Below, piece by piece: positions 17,045 through 27,193 of a stretch of 57,363 nucleotides of DNA (its first letter is position 1; each line of letters begins with the position of its first letter). The notes beneath the pieces are model-generated. The model did no database searches, had not been told where the DNA came from, and saw nothing but the letters and a program-made list of their open reading frames with translations. The translations under genes and the position numbers were made by a program. The stretch comes from Cypionkella sp. (lineage in GTDB: Bacteria; Pseudomonadota; Alphaproteobacteria; Rhodobacterales; Rhodobacteraceae), in assembly GCF_030652235.1 (NCBI RefSeq), contig NZ_JAUSBA010000021.1, positions 1-57,363 on the forward strand, written 5' to 3'.

Positions 17045-17790
17045 ATCCGTGATGTTGGCCGCGCCGCGCAGGTCGGCCGGGGCGGTGGTGGCAACCATGC
17101 TGCCAGCAACGCTTGGTTGATATGTGTAGCCCCCACAACATGACGCTTGCCAAAACCACGGCCAATGCGCCCCAGAGGTCAGCGCCAGATCGGCAACGGT
17201 CAGGATCACCAGCCCTAGGGGAAGCAGTTTGGCGTGACTTATCCGGTCAGACGATTTGCCAAAGGGATAGGCGGAAGCTGCATAGACCACATTCATTGCC
17301 GCCACCTGCAAGGACGCCCGCGCGATAGCAATATCACTTTGCTGCACGCAGCCTCAAAAATGCCTCGCTGGACCGCGCCAATGTGAAAGCCGTGCCGATG
17401 ACCATGACGCGCCAATATTCAGTGCCCAATCGCTTCAAATTGGCGCGTTTTGTCGGGTTTGTGCGCATGGTCACGGTGTGCGGTGGCGGTTCCTGAACGC
17501 CCACGGCCGGCAACAAACCGCAAGTGCGCCCGGTATCGTGGTGACCCAGAATACTGCCTAAGAACTGTTCTGCCACAGCAGCATCAATCCCGTGGCCAGC
17601 AACGGCCCCCCACCGTCTCGAGGGACTGCACAGGCCAAACGCCGCACCCCGGATGCCCTTACCAATGCGGTCCAGCAGCCGTGCAGTCTGCACGACGCCA
17701 AGACTGGGGGGCGAGGGCGCACAGAGGCTTGGTTATCGCACCACAGAATCAGCGTGGTTTCATAGGATAGCTGCCGGGCGGCTTCAGCCA
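17000..17790 (-). pseudogene. MFS transporter gene, degenerate
   Basis: Pieces of one MFS protein lie in order on the minus strand but in different frames. ARLLDRIGKGIRGAAFGL is the cytoplasmic loop after TM2. Then come GVQEPPPH and NPTKRANLKRLGTEYWRVMV plus GTAFTLARSSEAFLRLRA. After a stop comes AMNVVYAASAYPFGKSSDRI with SHAKLLPLGLVILTVADLAL, and finally TAPADLRGAA. The end of the last transmembrane bundle is missing (break near 17050), and large internal deletions are evident. It lies just downstream of the LysR gene in the same direction. The original substrate is not identifiable. Confidence 0.75.
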
Positions 17791-18729
17791 TCATACGTCG
17801 GCGGTCAGACCTGATGCGTTCAGCGCAGGTTTATCCGGTCTATCCACTTCAACGACCAGCGGCAGGGTAATCAGCTGTTGCAGCATCGGATTTGGAAACC
17901 GGCGGTCGAGCGTGACGGCGTAAAACGTTTCTGATATTCCCGGCAAACGATCAGCCTCAATCAGAATGCCTTGTTGCAACTCGTCTTTGATGGCGATCAG
18001 CGGCAGAACCGCGAGCCCTACATCCTCGCGTGCCAAAAGGCGCATCATCGCCATGTCGTCGACCTCGGCTACGATGCCGGGTCGGATGCCCAGTTGTGCG
18101 GTCAGCGCGTCAAAGCCGATGCGGATCGAGCTATTCGTGCTGGGCAGGATGATTGGCAGGGTTGCCAGACGCTGCGCTAGGTTTCGCGTTGATTTCAGGC
18201 GGGCTGGCGTGCCCACAAGACTGACGGGCTGTTCGGCCAGCCGGTGCGACACGAACGGTGTCGTCGCATCACGCTGCGGCGGCTGATTGGTCAGCACCAC
18301 ATCGAGGTTCAGCGTCTCGAGCAGGGTCAGCAACTCTGACAAACTGCCAGAGCGCAGGATCACCTCGGTCCCCGGCTGGCCCAATACCGGGCGCAGAAAC
18401 CCCAACTGGAAGTTGCGCGACAATGTGGCAAGCGCCCCCACCCGCAACACCTGCAACCCGCGCCCTGCATCGCGCAGGATGCCGAGCAACTCATCGCCTA
18501 CCGCAAAGATCGCGTCGGCATGGTCCAACGCGATCCGCCCGGCTTCGGTCAGATGCAACTGCCGCCCGCGACGGTCGAACAGCGGATGGCCCAGACGGTC
18601 TTCCAGTTTGCGGATCTGCACCGAGATTGCCGATTGCGACAGGTTCAGCTTTTGAGCCGTGCGGGTCAGGTTGCCGTCATGCGCCACGGCGCGGAACAGA
18701 TGCAGGTGGTGATAGTTAAGGTCGGCCAT
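17791..18729 (-). CDS. LysR-family transcriptional regulator, divergent from dabBA
   Basis: A 312-residue LysR protein. The N-terminal winged helix (MADLNYHHLHLFRAVAHDGN, then LSQSAISVQIRKLEDRLG) spans about residues 4-63, and the effector domain about 90-295. The LNYHHLHLF opening is typical of the NhaR/CynR-like branch. It is transcribed away from dabB, with a 19-bp inverted repeat starting 2 bp before its own start codon, so it probably controls both itself and dabBA. The ligand is unknown; an inorganic-carbon-related signal is a reasonable inference. Confidence 0.92.
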   Translation of the reverse strand: MADLNYHHLHLFRAVAHDGNLTRTAQKLNLSQSAISVQIRKLEDRLGHPLFDRRGRQLHLTEAGRIALDHADAIFAVGDELLGILRDAGRGLQVLRVGALATLSRNFQLGFLRPVLGQPGTEVILRSGSLSELLTLLETLNLDVVLTNQPPQRDATTPFVSHRLAEQPVSLVGTPARLKSTRNLAQRLATLPIILPSTNSSIRIGFDALTAQLGIRPGIVAEVDDMAMMRLLAREDVGLAVLPLIAIKDELQQGILIEADRLPGISETFYAVTLDRRFPNPMLQQLITLPLVVEVDRPDKPALNASGLTADV

Positions 18730-18730
18730 T

Positions 18731-18749
18731 CGTTCTATTTAACAGAACG
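18731..18749. promoter_or_regulatory. probable LysR-type operator between lysR and dabB
   Basis: CGTTCT-ATTTAAC-AGAACG is a perfect 6-bp inverted repeat with a 7-bp AT-rich centre, and it contains the T-N11-A pattern (T18734, A18746) of LysR-type sites. It abuts the start codon of the LysR gene and lies about 80 bp before the chosen dabB start. Confidence 0.6.
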
Positions 18750-18831
18750 TATTATGACAAACAATGAATTTTACGCGGCGCGGCTGCACGACTACCACCG
18801 CCAGACCAAGCGTGTCGGAAAGGATACTCCC

Positions 18832-20391
18832 GTGACCCCAGCCCTGCTGCCTTATCTCGCCCCCGTTGTCCTGTTGCTCTGCGCGGCCCTGGGGGCATGG
18901 CGTTCCGGGCGACGGCCTGCCGGACAGGCGCTTGCAGCCGAAGCGGCGGGAATGATCGGCATTGCAACGGCGTTTGGGTCGGTGGCCCTGCTTATCCTGT
19001 CCGGCCCATCCACGGCGAACCCCTTACCCGGCCTGTCGATACGGCTGGATGTGATCAGCGCGGTGATGCTGTGTTTGGTCAGCTTTATTGGCTGGGTCGT
19101 GCTGCGCTATGCGGCCACCTATGTGGATGGCGAGGCGCGGCAGGGCGCGTTCATGGGCTGGATGTGTGCCACACTGGCCGCTGTCATGTTGCTGGTGACG
19201 GCGGGGCACCTCGTGCAACTGGTGCTGGCCTGGATCGCCACCAGCCTGAGCCTGCATCAGTTGCTGCTATTTTACCCCGACCGCCCACAGGCGCGCCGTG
19301 CCGCGCACAAGAAACTGGTCACGTCGGGACTGTCCAATCTGGTGATTATCGCCGCGGCGCTTGTGTTGTGGCGCGGCTTTGGCAGCGGCGATATCGCGAC
19401 GATCCTTGACGCGGCACGCTCAGGCATTGCCCCGACGGCGGCGGCATGGGCGGCGGGGCTGATCGCACTGGCTGCCGTACTGAAATCGGCGCAGTTCCCC
19501 ACCCACGGCTGGCTGACCGAAGTGATGGAAACGCCGACGCCGGTATCGGCCCTGCTGCATGCGGGCGTCATCAACGCAGGTGGGTTCCTGATGATCCGCT
19601 TTGCCGATGTGATGTTGACGGCCCCCGGCGTGCTGGCGGTGCTGGTGATGCTGGGCGGGTTCACCGCAATTTTCGGCGGCATGGTGATGCTGACCCAATC
19701 GGCGGTCAAAACCTCACTCGCGTGGTCCACCGTGGCGCAGATGGGGTTCATGGTGCTGCAATGCGGGCTGGCGCTGTTCCCCCTGGCGCTGCTGCACATC
19801 GTCGCCCATTCGCTGTACAAGGCGCACGCCTTTCTGGCCTCGGGGGGGGCAGTTGATGCCGTGGCGCTGATACAAAGGCCGGGGCCGATTGCGGTTCCTT
19901 CAGGGGCAAAGGTGGGGCAGGCGTTTCTGGCAGCGATGGCGATCTATGTGCTCATGACGCTGGGGTTCGGATTTTCGACCGGGTTAGATCACAAGTCTCC
20001 ACAAGCGATTGCGCTGGGGGCGATCCTGATCTTTGGGGTGGCCTATCTGATTGCGCAAGGGTTGGCGGGTGCCGCACCCCGAGCGCTGACCCTGGCCACG
20101 GTGATCTATGCGTTGGCAGCATCCTTGGGCTATTTTGCGCTGCAAGCAGCGGCTGAGGCGCTGACCACTGGCACCCTTCCCGTCACCCCCGCCCCCGGCC
20201 CGCTGGAATGGACACTGATCGTGCTTGCGGTCCTCAGTTTCGGTCTGGTCGCCGTCGCGCAGGCGCTGTTCCCGCTGTGGGCACATCATCCGGCGGCGGC
20301 AGGGCTTCGCGTGCATCTGACAAACGGACTTTATGCCAACGCGGTATTTGACCGGCTGCTGGGCGGCTGGTCAAAATCCCGCGACGTCTGA
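18832..20391 (+). CDS. dabB: inorganic carbon uptake protein DabB (NuoL/proton-antiporter-like membrane subunit)
   Basis: DabB is the membrane, ion-coupled partner of DabA and belongs to the NuoL/MrpA superfamily. About 519 residues and 14 membrane segments. The NuoL-like core shows [37 protein letters not shown] and [15 protein letters not shown], followed by [17 protein letters not shown], with the Lys/His residues of the proton path. GTG at 18832 is preferred because GGAAAGGA lies just upstream and the hydrophobic start follows directly. ATG at 18754 is in frame but has no ribosome site. dabA begins 29 bp downstream. Confidence 0.93.
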   Translation: MTPALLPYLAPVVLLLCAALGAWRSGRRPAGQALAAEAAGMIGIATAFGSVALLILSGPSTANPLPGLSIRLDVISAVMLCLVSFIGWVVLRYAATYVDGEARQGAFMGWMCATLAAVMLLVTAGHLVQLVLAWIATSLSLHQLLLFYPDRPQARRAAHKKLVTSGLSNLVIIAAALVLWRGFGSGDIATILDAARSGIAPTAAAWAAGLIALAAVLKSAQFPTHGWLTEVMETPTPVSALLHAGVINAGGFLMIRFADVMLTAPGVLAVLVMLGGFTAIFGGMVMLTQSAVKTSLAWSTVAQMGFMVLQCGLALFPLALLHIVAHSLYKAHAFLASGGAVDAVALIQRPGPIAVPSGAKVGQAFLAAMAIYVLMTLGFGFSTGLDHKSPQAIALGAILIFGVAYLIAQGLAGAAPRALTLATVIYALAASLGYFALQAAAEALTTGTLPVTPAPGPLEWTLIVLAVLSFGLVAVAQALFPLWAHHPAAAGLRVHLTNGLYANAVFDRLLGGWSKSRDV

Positions 20392-20420
20392 TTTCATTTA
20401 ATAACAAGGGTTCCTTCATC

Positions 20421-22823
20421 ATGATGATCCATCACCCCGATTTTGACCTGACCCCCAGCGCCGCCCTGGTGGCAGCCGCCAATACGGCCGCCCGTGCGAT
20501 CCCGCCACTGTTCCCACTGACCAGCAGCGTTGCGGTGAACCCCTATCTGGGCCAGAGCGGCGACACATTGGCGATGACGGCCGCGCGTCTGGGCCGGGTC
20601 GCAGGTGCGCCGGTCACGCCGCCGCGCGACTGGTATCTAGCGCGCATTGCCGATGGCCGGATCAGCGATGATGATCTTGCCGGAGCGCTTGCTGCATCAC
20701 CTGACGCGCACCCCGTGACCCTTGCGATGCTGAAGGCTGCCGTCCGTCAACCTGCCCTCCAACAACGGGCACTGCCGTCTGTGGCGCAATTGGCCGCCGA
20801 GGCCTCGGGCATCGACTGGCCTGCCATAGTCAACGACCGCTTCAGCGCCTGGGCGGCGGGGCATTTCGATAAGGGGCAGGCCCTGTGGACAACAGCACCG
20901 GGGACATCGGCCTATGCCGCATGGCGCAGTTTTGCATCCCGTGATCTGACGCCGGAAATCGCCGGACTATCGGGCTTTGCTGCGTTGGTCGCCAGTGCCC
21001 CCGCTACGGCGGCCGAGGCGCTGGCGATGGCCACTTTCCGGCTGGGCTTGCCGGATGCGGCGATGGAGACAGCGTTTCACGCCACATTGATGTCGCTTGG
21101 CGGATGGAGCCAATATGCCCGCTATGACCTGTGGCAAGCCGAACTGGCCGGGGGCACCGACAGCGCCGTTACCGATTTGCTGGTGATCCGGCTGTTGTGG
21201 GATGTAGCTCTGCTCAGGCAATACAACGAGATGATCGGCTCGGCATGGGCCGATAGTGTGGCCGCACATGCGCAACCTCTGCGCCCGACCTCCGATCAGG
21301 TGATCGACGTCATCCTGCAAGAGGCGTCCGAGCGTGCAGCGCAGCGCGACATGACAGCCGCCTTCGCCGAACCCTGCTTCACTGCCCCACAAAATCGCCC
21401 CACACTACAGGCAGCATTCTGCATCGACGTGCGATCCGAAGTGTTTCGCCGCGCGCTTGAAAGCGTGGACCCCGGCATCCAAACTATCGGCTTTGCAGGT
21501 TTTTTCGGTGTCTTCGTCGAACATCACCCTTTTGCATCTGACGTGGCCGAGGCGCGATTGCCGGTGTTGCTAAACCCAACACTTAAATCTTCTGCGCGCT
21601 CGCCCCATGCCGGGGCCGAATATGCCGCCCGGATCGCCGCCCGCGCCAAACGGGCCTGGGGCCGGTTCAAACTGGCCGCCGTGTCGTCCTTTGCCTTTGT
21701 CGAGGCGACCGGGCCGATCTATGCGGGCAAGCTGGTGCGCGACGCCCTTGGCCTGGGCCCGTCGCACCTGCCGCGTGATCCGGCACCACAGCTGTCACCC
21801 GGTCTAGATACCGCGCAAAAGCTGGCTTCGGCGGAAATGGTCCTGCGCGCCATGTCGATGACAGACGGCTTTGCCCGTGTGGTCCTGCTGGCAGGACACG
21901 GCGCGAATGTCACCAACAACCCGCACGCCAGCGCGCTGCATTGCGGCGCCTGTGGCGGCTATTCGGGCGAGGTCAACGCACGGCTGCTGACCGCTTTGCT
22001 GAACGACCCCGAGGTGCGGCACGGGCTGCCCGCGCGCGGCATCACCATTCCGGGCGACACGTTGTTCGTGGCGGGATTGCATGACACGACCACTGATGAT
22101 GTGCTGGTCTACAGCGGTGATCATCCGTCAACGGGTCACAGCAAAGATCTAGCTGACCTGACGCGCTGGCTGGCCGCCGCCGGGGTGATGGCGCGTGGCG
22201 AACGTTCCCTGCGTCTGCCACGGGCCAAAGGTGGCCGCGACATTGCCCAACGGTCGCGCAACTGGGCAGAAATGCGCCCGGAATGGGGCCTTGCGGGATG
22301 CCGCGCGTTCATCGCAGCGCCCCGGCATCGCACGGGCGCACAAAACCTTGGTGGGCGGGCGTTCCTTCACAGCTATGATTGGCGGCAAGATACAAGCTTT
22401 GGCGTGCTGGAACTGATCCTGACTGCCCCTGTGGTGGTAGCGAGCTGGATCAGCCTGCAGTATTACGGATCGACCGTGGCCCCTGCGGTCTTTGGGGGCG
22501 GCAACAAACTGCTGCACAACGTGACAGGTGGCATCGGCGTGGTCGAAGGCAATGGCGGCCTTTTGCGCACGGGACTGCCTTGGCAGTCTGTGCATGACGG
22601 GGCGGGTCTCGCTCACGAACCTTTGCGCCTGTCTGTCATCATCGAGGCCCCGCAAGACGCCATCAACGACATTCTCTCACGTCATAATGCAGTAAAGTCC
22701 CTGTTCGACAATCGCTGGCTGCATCTGTTCACTCTTGATGACGCAGGTCAGATGCAGGGGCGCTATGTGGGTGGGTTAAATTGGGCGCAGGGCGATCGTA
22801 TTCCGACAACGCAGGCAAATTGA
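20421..22823 (+). CDS. dabA: inorganic carbon uptake protein DabA (DUF2309, beta-carbonic-anhydrase-like)
   Basis: DabA is the soluble zinc subunit thought to hydrate CO2 to bicarbonate in one direction, driven by ion flow through DabB. The protein has 800 residues. The expected zinc and active-site residues are present: Cys334 and Asp336 in CIDVRSE, His493 in LAGHGANV, and Cys508 in [21 protein letters not shown] and [20 protein letters not shown] are further family segments. A second ATG follows the first directly. No RuBisCO or carboxysome gene is in the window, so the role may be supplying bicarbonate for anaplerotic carboxylation or autotrophy encoded elsewhere. Confidence 0.94.
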   Translation: MMIHHPDFDLTPSAALVAAANTAARAIPPLFPLTSSVAVNPYLGQSGDTLAMTAARLGRVAGAPVTPPRDWYLARIADGRISDDDLAGALAASPDAHPVTLAMLKAAVRQPALQQRALPSVAQLAAEASGIDWPAIVNDRFSAWAAGHFDKGQALWTTAPGTSAYAAWRSFASRDLTPEIAGLSGFAALVASAPATAAEALAMATFRLGLPDAAMETAFHATLMSLGGWSQYARYDLWQAELAGGTDSAVTDLLVIRLLWDVALLRQYNEMIGSAWADSVAAHAQPLRPTSDQVIDVILQEASERAAQRDMTAAFAEPCFTAPQNRPTLQAAFCIDVRSEVFRRALESVDPGIQTIGFAGFFGVFVEHHPFASDVAEARLPVLLNPTLKSSARSPHAGAEYAARIAARAKRAWGRFKLAAVSSFAFVEATGPIYAGKLVRDALGLGPSHLPRDPAPQLSPGLDTAQKLASAEMVLRAMSMTDGFARVVLLAGHGANVTNNPHASALHCGACGGYSGEVNARLLTALLNDPEVRHGLPARGITIPGDTLFVAGLHDTTTDDVLVYSGDHPSTGHSKDLADLTRWLAAAGVMARGERSLRLPRAKGGRDIAQRSRNWAEMRPEWGLAGCRAFIAAPRHRTGAQNLGGRAFLHSYDWRQDTSFGVLELILTAPVVVASWISLQYYGSTVAPAVFGGGNKLLHNVTGGIGVVEGNGGLLRTGLPWQSVHDGAGLAHEPLRLSVIIEAPQDAINDILSRHNAVKSLFDNRWLHLFTLDDAGQMQGRYVGGLNWAQGDRIPTTQAN

Positions 22824-22849
22824 TCGGCAAAGGGTCTTAACGTCTGCGG

Positions 22850-23206
22850 ACTGGTGTCTTGCGCCGTGCCTGAAACTTATGTGCGCATTTCGCGAAATGT
22901 GGCACTGATTTCGCGCGATGATGGGCACGCGTTTCAGGCCATCGTAGGCAGTCTGACCGACGTTTTCATGGGGTAGTTTGGAGCGGTTTGGTCAAGGGTT
23001 TGCGTGACCACGCCCCTGCGTCTGAGCCTTTCACCCGAGAGGTTGAGACGATGGGCGTTGTGAACAAGACGGTCGAGGATGGCATCGGCCAGAGTTGGGT
23101 CGCCGATGGCCTTGTGCCAATGTGCGACGGGCAGTTGGCTTGTGACGATGGTGGAGGCGCGACCGTGGCGGTCTTCAAGGGTTTCCTACTTCGCCCTTGC
23201 CGGTGA
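22850..23206 (-). mobile_element. IS21-family remnant (3' end of istB plus terminal region)
   Basis: On the minus strand 23200-22934 encodes ETLEDRHGRASTIVTSQLPV, then AHWHKAIGDPTLADAILDRL and VHNAHRLNLSGERLRRR, ending in a stop at 22936-22934. This is the C-terminus of the IstB helper ATPase of IS21 elements. A stop codon just before ETLEDRHG and unrelated DNA upstream show that the rest is gone. Beyond the istB stop, repeated TTTCGCG-type motifs (22890-22917) look like the multiple terminal repeats of IS21 ends. No transposition function can remain. It separates the dab and ars gene sets. Confidence 0.85.
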
Positions 23207-23376
23207 AGAACGGGAACCGCGCTGGGTCTTGCAGAAACCAGAGAAAGGACATTGGGCGACGCTTCGTGCACCTGAGTGATCCTGCGACGACGCACACAAC
23301 AGCGCGATGACATGCCTCAACGGCTTTTACAAAAGCTTCACTTGGAAAGCACAAATAGTTCTGATATTCAGGAATC

Positions 23377-24198
23377 ATGGAATTAAATCACGCCACTCGG
23401 ACCTTCATGGCCCTCGGGCATCCCGGCCGCCTTTCGGTGTTCCGCATGCTGATGCGCTTGGCCCCTTCGGGTGGGCGGCCGACTGAGATTGCCGAAGCCT
23501 TAGGGCTAAAGCAGAATACCCTGTCCCACTATCTGGGCGAACTTGAAACCTGCGGCCTAATCCGCAGCGTTCGTCAGGGGCGATCGCTGTTCTATTCGGT
23601 CGATCTGGCCCGAACTGCGGGGCTGGTCGATTATCTGGTCAACGACTGCTGCCGGGGACGGGCTGACTTTTTGTGTGAGGCTGCAGAGGAACGAACCGCC
23701 ATGTCGCAACCCTACAACGTCTTGTTCATCTGCTCGGGCAATTCGGCGCGCTCCATCTTTGCCGAGGCAATCCTGAGCCGGATCGGGGCCGGGAAATTCC
23801 GCGCCTATTCGGCGGGGACGCGACCGGGCAGCCAATTGAACGACTTTGCGGTCGCCATTCTGAAACGAAATGGGCTGGATACTGACGGGTTGCGCGCCAA
23901 GCACGTGTCCGAGTTTGAGGCGCCGGATGCGCCTCGCATGGATTTCATCTTCACGGTTTGTGATGCGGCCGCCGCCGAAGAATGCGCGCCCTGGCCGGGT
24001 CAGCCCATAACGGCGCATTGGGGCGTACCCGACCCGGTGAAGGCCACCGGAACCGAAGCCGAAAAGGGTCTGGCCTTCGCCAAGGCTTTTTCGGAACTGA
24101 ACCGCCATATCCTGGCCTTTTCGGCCCTGCCTATCGAACAACTTGACCGTGTGGCGCTGCAACGCAGTCTCGACACCATCGGCCTGACCCGAGCCTAA
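23377..24198 (+). CDS. ArsR-type repressor fused to low-molecular-weight protein-tyrosine-phosphatase/ArsC-like domain
   Basis: A 273-residue fusion. Residues 1-105 are an ArsR-type winged helix (ALGHPGRLSVFRMLMRL, LGLKQNTLSHYLGELETCGL, then SLFYSVDLA). Residues 112-270 are a LMW-PTPase/thioredoxin-type arsenate reductase fold, with the phosphate loop CSGNSAR (Cys119, Arg125) and an Asp loop in WGVPDPVKATG. CC at residues 90-91 could bind arsenite. The fusion suggests one polypeptide that both controls the operon and handles arsenate, or an arsenylated or phosphorylated ligand. It starts the gapdh-arsJ operon, with 9 bp to the next gene. AGGA precedes the ATG. Confidence 0.93.
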   Translation: MELNHATRTFMALGHPGRLSVFRMLMRLAPSGGRPTEIAEALGLKQNTLSHYLGELETCGLIRSVRQGRSLFYSVDLARTAGLVDYLVNDCCRGRADFLCEAAEERTAMSQPYNVLFICSGNSARSIFAEAILSRIGAGKFRAYSAGTRPGSQLNDFAVAILKRNGLDTDGLRAKHVSEFEAPDAPRMDFIFTVCDAAAAEECAPWPGQPITAHWGVPDPVKATGTEAEKGLAFAKAFSELNRHILAFSALPIEQLDRVALQRSLDTIGLTRA

Positions 24199-24207
24199 GG
24201 AGACAAA

Positions 24208-25227
24208 ATGACCAGCATCGCTTTGAACGGCCTTGGCCGCATCGGAAAGCTTGTACTGCGCGATCTGATCGACAGCGGGGCTGGCGGCGAGATCGTGCTG
24301 ATCAACGATCCCACAGGCACGCCGGAACAGCATGCCCTTCTGATGGAGTTCGACTCGGTTCACGGCCGCTGGAAGGCCAATATCGGCTTTGACGACGCCA
24401 GCCTGACGATCAACGGCCAGCGCATGGCGGTGACGGCGGCCAAGCGGATCGAGGATTTGCCTTTGGCCGCTATGGGCATTGATCTGGTTATCGACTGCAC
24501 GGGCGTGTTTAAAACCGCCGCCAAACTCGCCCCCTATTACATCGCGGGCGTGAAGAAGGTGGTGGTCTCCGCTCCGGTCAAAGATGGGGGGGCGCTGAAC
24601 CTCGTCTACGGCATCAACCATGGTGACTATGATGGCTCGCAGGACCTGATCACGGCGGCGTCTTGCACTACGAACTGCCTGGCCCCGGTGGTCAAGGTGA
24701 TCCAAGAGGGCATCGGCATCCGCCATGGCTCGATCACCACGATTCATGATGTGACCAACACCCAGACCATTGTCGACCGTCCCGCCAAGGACATGCGCCG
24801 GGCCCGCTCGGCCCTGCTGAACCTCATCCCTACGACGACCGGCTCCGCCACCGCCATTACCCTGATCTACCCAGAGCTGAAGGGGCGGCTGAACGGTCAT
24901 GCCGTCCGGGTGCCGCTGTTGAATGGCTCGTTGACCGATTGCGTGTTCGAGGTGGCGCGGGAGACCACCGTCGAGGAAGTCAACGCGCTGTTCAAAGCCG
25001 CCGCAGACGGCCCGCTGAAGGGCATTCTCGGCTATGAAACGCGGCCTTTGGTGTCGAGCGATTACACCAACGACCCGCGATCGTCGATCATCGACGCGTT
25101 GTCGACCATGGTGGTGAATGGCACGCAGGTGAAGATTTACGCTTGGTATGACAACGAATGGGGTTACTCCTGCCGTTTGGCTGACATTACCCGCATGGTG
25201 GCCCAGAGTCTGACGGAGCCGATGTGA
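24208..25227 (+). CDS. ArsJ-associated glyceraldehyde-3-phosphate dehydrogenase
   Basis: A 339-residue type I GAPDH. The NAD site is [13 protein letters not shown], and the catalytic Cys153 is in [10 protein letters not shown] with the His in the following [14 protein letters not shown] segment. The C-terminal [15 protein letters not shown] matches. In ars operons this enzyme uses arsenate in place of phosphate, giving 1-arseno-3-phosphoglycerate, which ArsJ exports before it hydrolyses. The overlap of its stop with the arsJ GTG (GTGA) and the arsenic neighbours support this role over central glycolysis. AGGAG lies 8 nt upstream of the ATG. Confidence 0.95.
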   Translation: MTSIALNGLGRIGKLVLRDLIDSGAGGEIVLINDPTGTPEQHALLMEFDSVHGRWKANIGFDDASLTINGQRMAVTAAKRIEDLPLAAMGIDLVIDCTGVFKTAAKLAPYYIAGVKKVVVSAPVKDGGALNLVYGINHGDYDGSQDLITAASCTTNCLAPVVKVIQEGIGIRHGSITTIHDVTNTQTIVDRPAKDMRRARSALLNLIPTTTGSATAITLIYPELKGRLNGHAVRVPLLNGSLTDCVFEVARETTVEEVNALFKAAADGPLKGILGYETRPLVSSDYTNDPRSSIIDALSTMVVNGTQVKIYAWYDNEWGYSCRLADITRMVAQSLTEPM

Positions 25228-26480
25228 GCGGGGCGCGCAACCCCGGCCTTGTCGCCTACGCGGCGGTGACGGCGGCCTATTGGGCCTTCATGCTATCGGA
25301 TGGCGCTTTGCGGATGCTGGTGCTGCTGCATTTCAACGGGCTGGGCTTCAAACCGATCCAACTGGCCTGGCTGTTCCTGCTTTATGAACTGGCGGGGATC
25401 GTGACCAACCTTGCGGCAGGCTGGATCGCGGCAAGGTTCGGGCTGGCGATCACACTTTGGTCGGGCTTGCTGATGCAGATCGCGGCGCTGGTCGGGCTGG
25501 CACAACTGGACCCAAGCTGGAGCATCCCACTCTCGGTCGGCTTCGTGATGGTCGTACAGGGGATGAGCGGCGTGGCCAAGGATCTGGCCAAGATGTCGTC
25601 CAAATCGGCGGTGAAACTTCTGGCGCCCAAGGGCGACGGCACGCTGTTCCGCTGGGTTGCCCTGCTGACCGGGTCAAAGAACGCGGTCAAGGGCGTGGGC
25701 TTCTTCCTAGGTGCCGTGCTTTTGGTACTGGTCGGGTTCAACGGCGCCGTCTGGGGCATGGCTGCCGTGCTGGCGGTGATCCTGGCTGCGATCTGGCTCT
25801 TCATGCCCGCCGGACTGCCGATGGGCAGCAAAGCGGCAAAGTTCTCCTCGGTTTGGTCGAAAGACATTCGCGTCAACCGGCTGAGCCTTGCGCGCATGTT
25901 TCTGTTCGGCGCGCGGGACGTGTGGTTTGTCGTCGGGATCCCGGTCTATTTTCAGGCCATCCTGTCTGATGGCACGCCCGATGGCCGCCGCTTTGCCTTC
26001 TTTCTGATTGGTGGCTTCATGGCGCTTTGGATAATCGCGTATGGCGCTGTGCAGGCGGCAGCCCCAAAACTCTTGAATGCAAAGGGCAAATCCGAGGCCG
26101 AGATCATCGCCAAGGCCATCGCTTGGGCTGGGTATCTGGTGCCGATCCCCTTTGCCTTGGCTCTGGCAGCTTGGGTTGCAGGCGCGCCTGCGCTTTGGCT
26201 CAGCCTTGTCATCGTGACAGGCTTGCTGGCCTTCGGCTATGTTTTTGCCATCAACTCCTCTGTCCATTCCTACCTGATCCTCGCCTTTTCCAAGGATGAA
26301 CGGGTCAGTCAGGACGTGGGCTTCTACTATATGGCCAATGCGGCGGGACGCTTGGTGGGCACGCTGTTGTCCGGTGTCAGTTATCAGATTGGCGGTCTTC
26401 CCCTGTGCCTTGCGACCGCTGGGCTGATGGCCACGCTGAACTGGCTTTCCGTTCGAAGACTGGCGCCAAAGCACCCTTGA
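25224..26480 (+). CDS. arsJ: organoarsenical efflux MFS transporter ArsJ
   Basis: A 418-residue MFS permease with about 12 membrane segments. The ArsJ-typical start ([31 protein letters not shown]) and the central segment [19 protein letters not shown] are present, followed by [19 protein letters not shown]. It exports 1-arseno-3-phosphoglycerate made by the upstream dehydrogenase and so gives arsenate resistance. GTG at 25224 overlaps the dehydrogenase stop by four bases, which indicates translational coupling. Confidence 0.95.
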   Translation: MSGARNPGLVAYAAVTAAYWAFMLSDGALRMLVLLHFNGLGFKPIQLAWLFLLYELAGIVTNLAAGWIAARFGLAITLWSGLLMQIAALVGLAQLDPSWSIPLSVGFVMVVQGMSGVAKDLAKMSSKSAVKLLAPKGDGTLFRWVALLTGSKNAVKGVGFFLGAVLLVLVGFNGAVWGMAAVLAVILAAIWLFMPAGLPMGSKAAKFSSVWSKDIRVNRLSLARMFLFGARDVWFVVGIPVYFQAILSDGTPDGRRFAFFLIGGFMALWIIAYGAVQAAAPKLLNAKGKSEAEIIAKAIAWAGYLVPIPFALALAAWVAGAPALWLSLVIVTGLLAFGYVFAINSSVHSYLILAFSKDERVSQDVGFYYMANAAGRLVGTLLSGVSYQIGGLPLCLATAGLMATLNWLSVRRLAPKHP

Positions 26481-26747
26481 TGCTCTTTCACGCCCGCCGG
26501 TCGACGCAATCCGGCACCCCAAAGCACCGACTGTTCATCGAATAGGCGATGATCATGCCGTCTGCCCCACCTTGGGATCAGTGTGCCAAGCAAGGACCTT
26601 GCGATGAACACTGGCAGTCGACGGCCGACACTGCACTGTGCCGGGATCGAACAGCTGGCGATAGATTTTCTGAAACCTGCCAAGTCAGGTTGCGCGGCAC
26701 ACCGCCGCCCTTTCGCCGGGCGCCGTTTCGAGTTGTAGAGTGACGTG

Positions 26748-26849
26748 GTGACCGATCCTGAAGTTGTACTCCAGTTGATCGGTCACTCGGTCGAGGAAGG
26801 TGTCGATGAACTGATCTACGGCCGCCTGTCCAACGTTCTTGAAGGTTGA
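26748..26849 (+). pseudogene. aioB: aioB remnant (C-terminus of arsenite oxidase Rieske subunit)
   Basis: The frame ending at 26849 reads DPEVVLQLIGHSVEEGVDEL followed by IYGRLSNVLEG and a stop. VDxLIYGRxxNV is the characteristic end of the AioB small subunit. Only about 30 residues remain, and the Rieske cluster ligands are absent. The aioA-like start follows 12 bp later, the spacing expected of an aioBA operon. DNA between arsJ and this remnant (26481-26747) shows no recognisable gene. The match is short but specific, and the neighbour reinforces it. Confidence 0.7.
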
Positions 26850-26861
26850 GCGAGAGAAAAC

Positions 26862-26981
26862 ATGGCGTACAAACGCTGGCGTGAGCATCTGCCGATCATT
26901 CCCGCAGACGCCAAGGAACACAACGTCATCTGCCACTCTTGCATCGTCGGCTGCGGCGACAAAGCCTACCCGCCCGGTTGA
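26862..26981 (+). pseudogene. aioA: aioA remnant (N-terminus of arsenite oxidase molybdopterin subunit)
   Basis: The ATG at 26862 opens [20 protein letters not shown], then [19 protein letters not shown] and a stop. This is the conserved AioA opening (LPIIPxDAKxHNVxCHxCIVGCGxxAY), including the Cys triplet that binds the 3Fe-4S cluster. Some 780 residues of the catalytic subunit are missing. After GDKAY the sequence departs from the family and stops within four codons. A GAGAGAAAA ribosome-site-like stretch is still in place. 26982-27193 holds no recognisable gene. Confidence 0.85.
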
Positions 26982-27193
26982 TTTTCACGCTCCAGCCAGA
27001 CCCCAAACTGTCGACATATCTGCGCGGTTGCCATTTTCCGAGAACGTCGATATGTCATTTTGCAGCAAAATGGAGCTGGGTGCGATTCCCGGCTGGCTCT
27101 TCCGGCCGCCGATCCGCCGGACCACCGTCAGACAGACCCCAAAGAACTATCGATCAGACGCGCGGCGCCGGATCGGTCTGGAACGGATTTTAC

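Noticed and set aside
18754-18831. ATG at 18754 as the dabB start
   Set aside because: No ribosome site lies before it and the extra 26 residues are polar; GTG at 18832 has GGAAAGGA and leads straight into the first membrane helix.
26685-26936. 83-codon open frame on the minus strand over the aio remnants
   Set aside because: The plus strand carries specific AioB and AioA motifs in the right order; the minus frame shows no family pattern.
27076-27098. tRNA 3'-end-like fragment (CTGGG-TGCGATT-CCCGG T-arm shape)
   Set aside because: The loop lacks the TTC start, there is no matching acceptor strand upstream and no CCA end. It could be an att-site scar, but the evidence is too thin.
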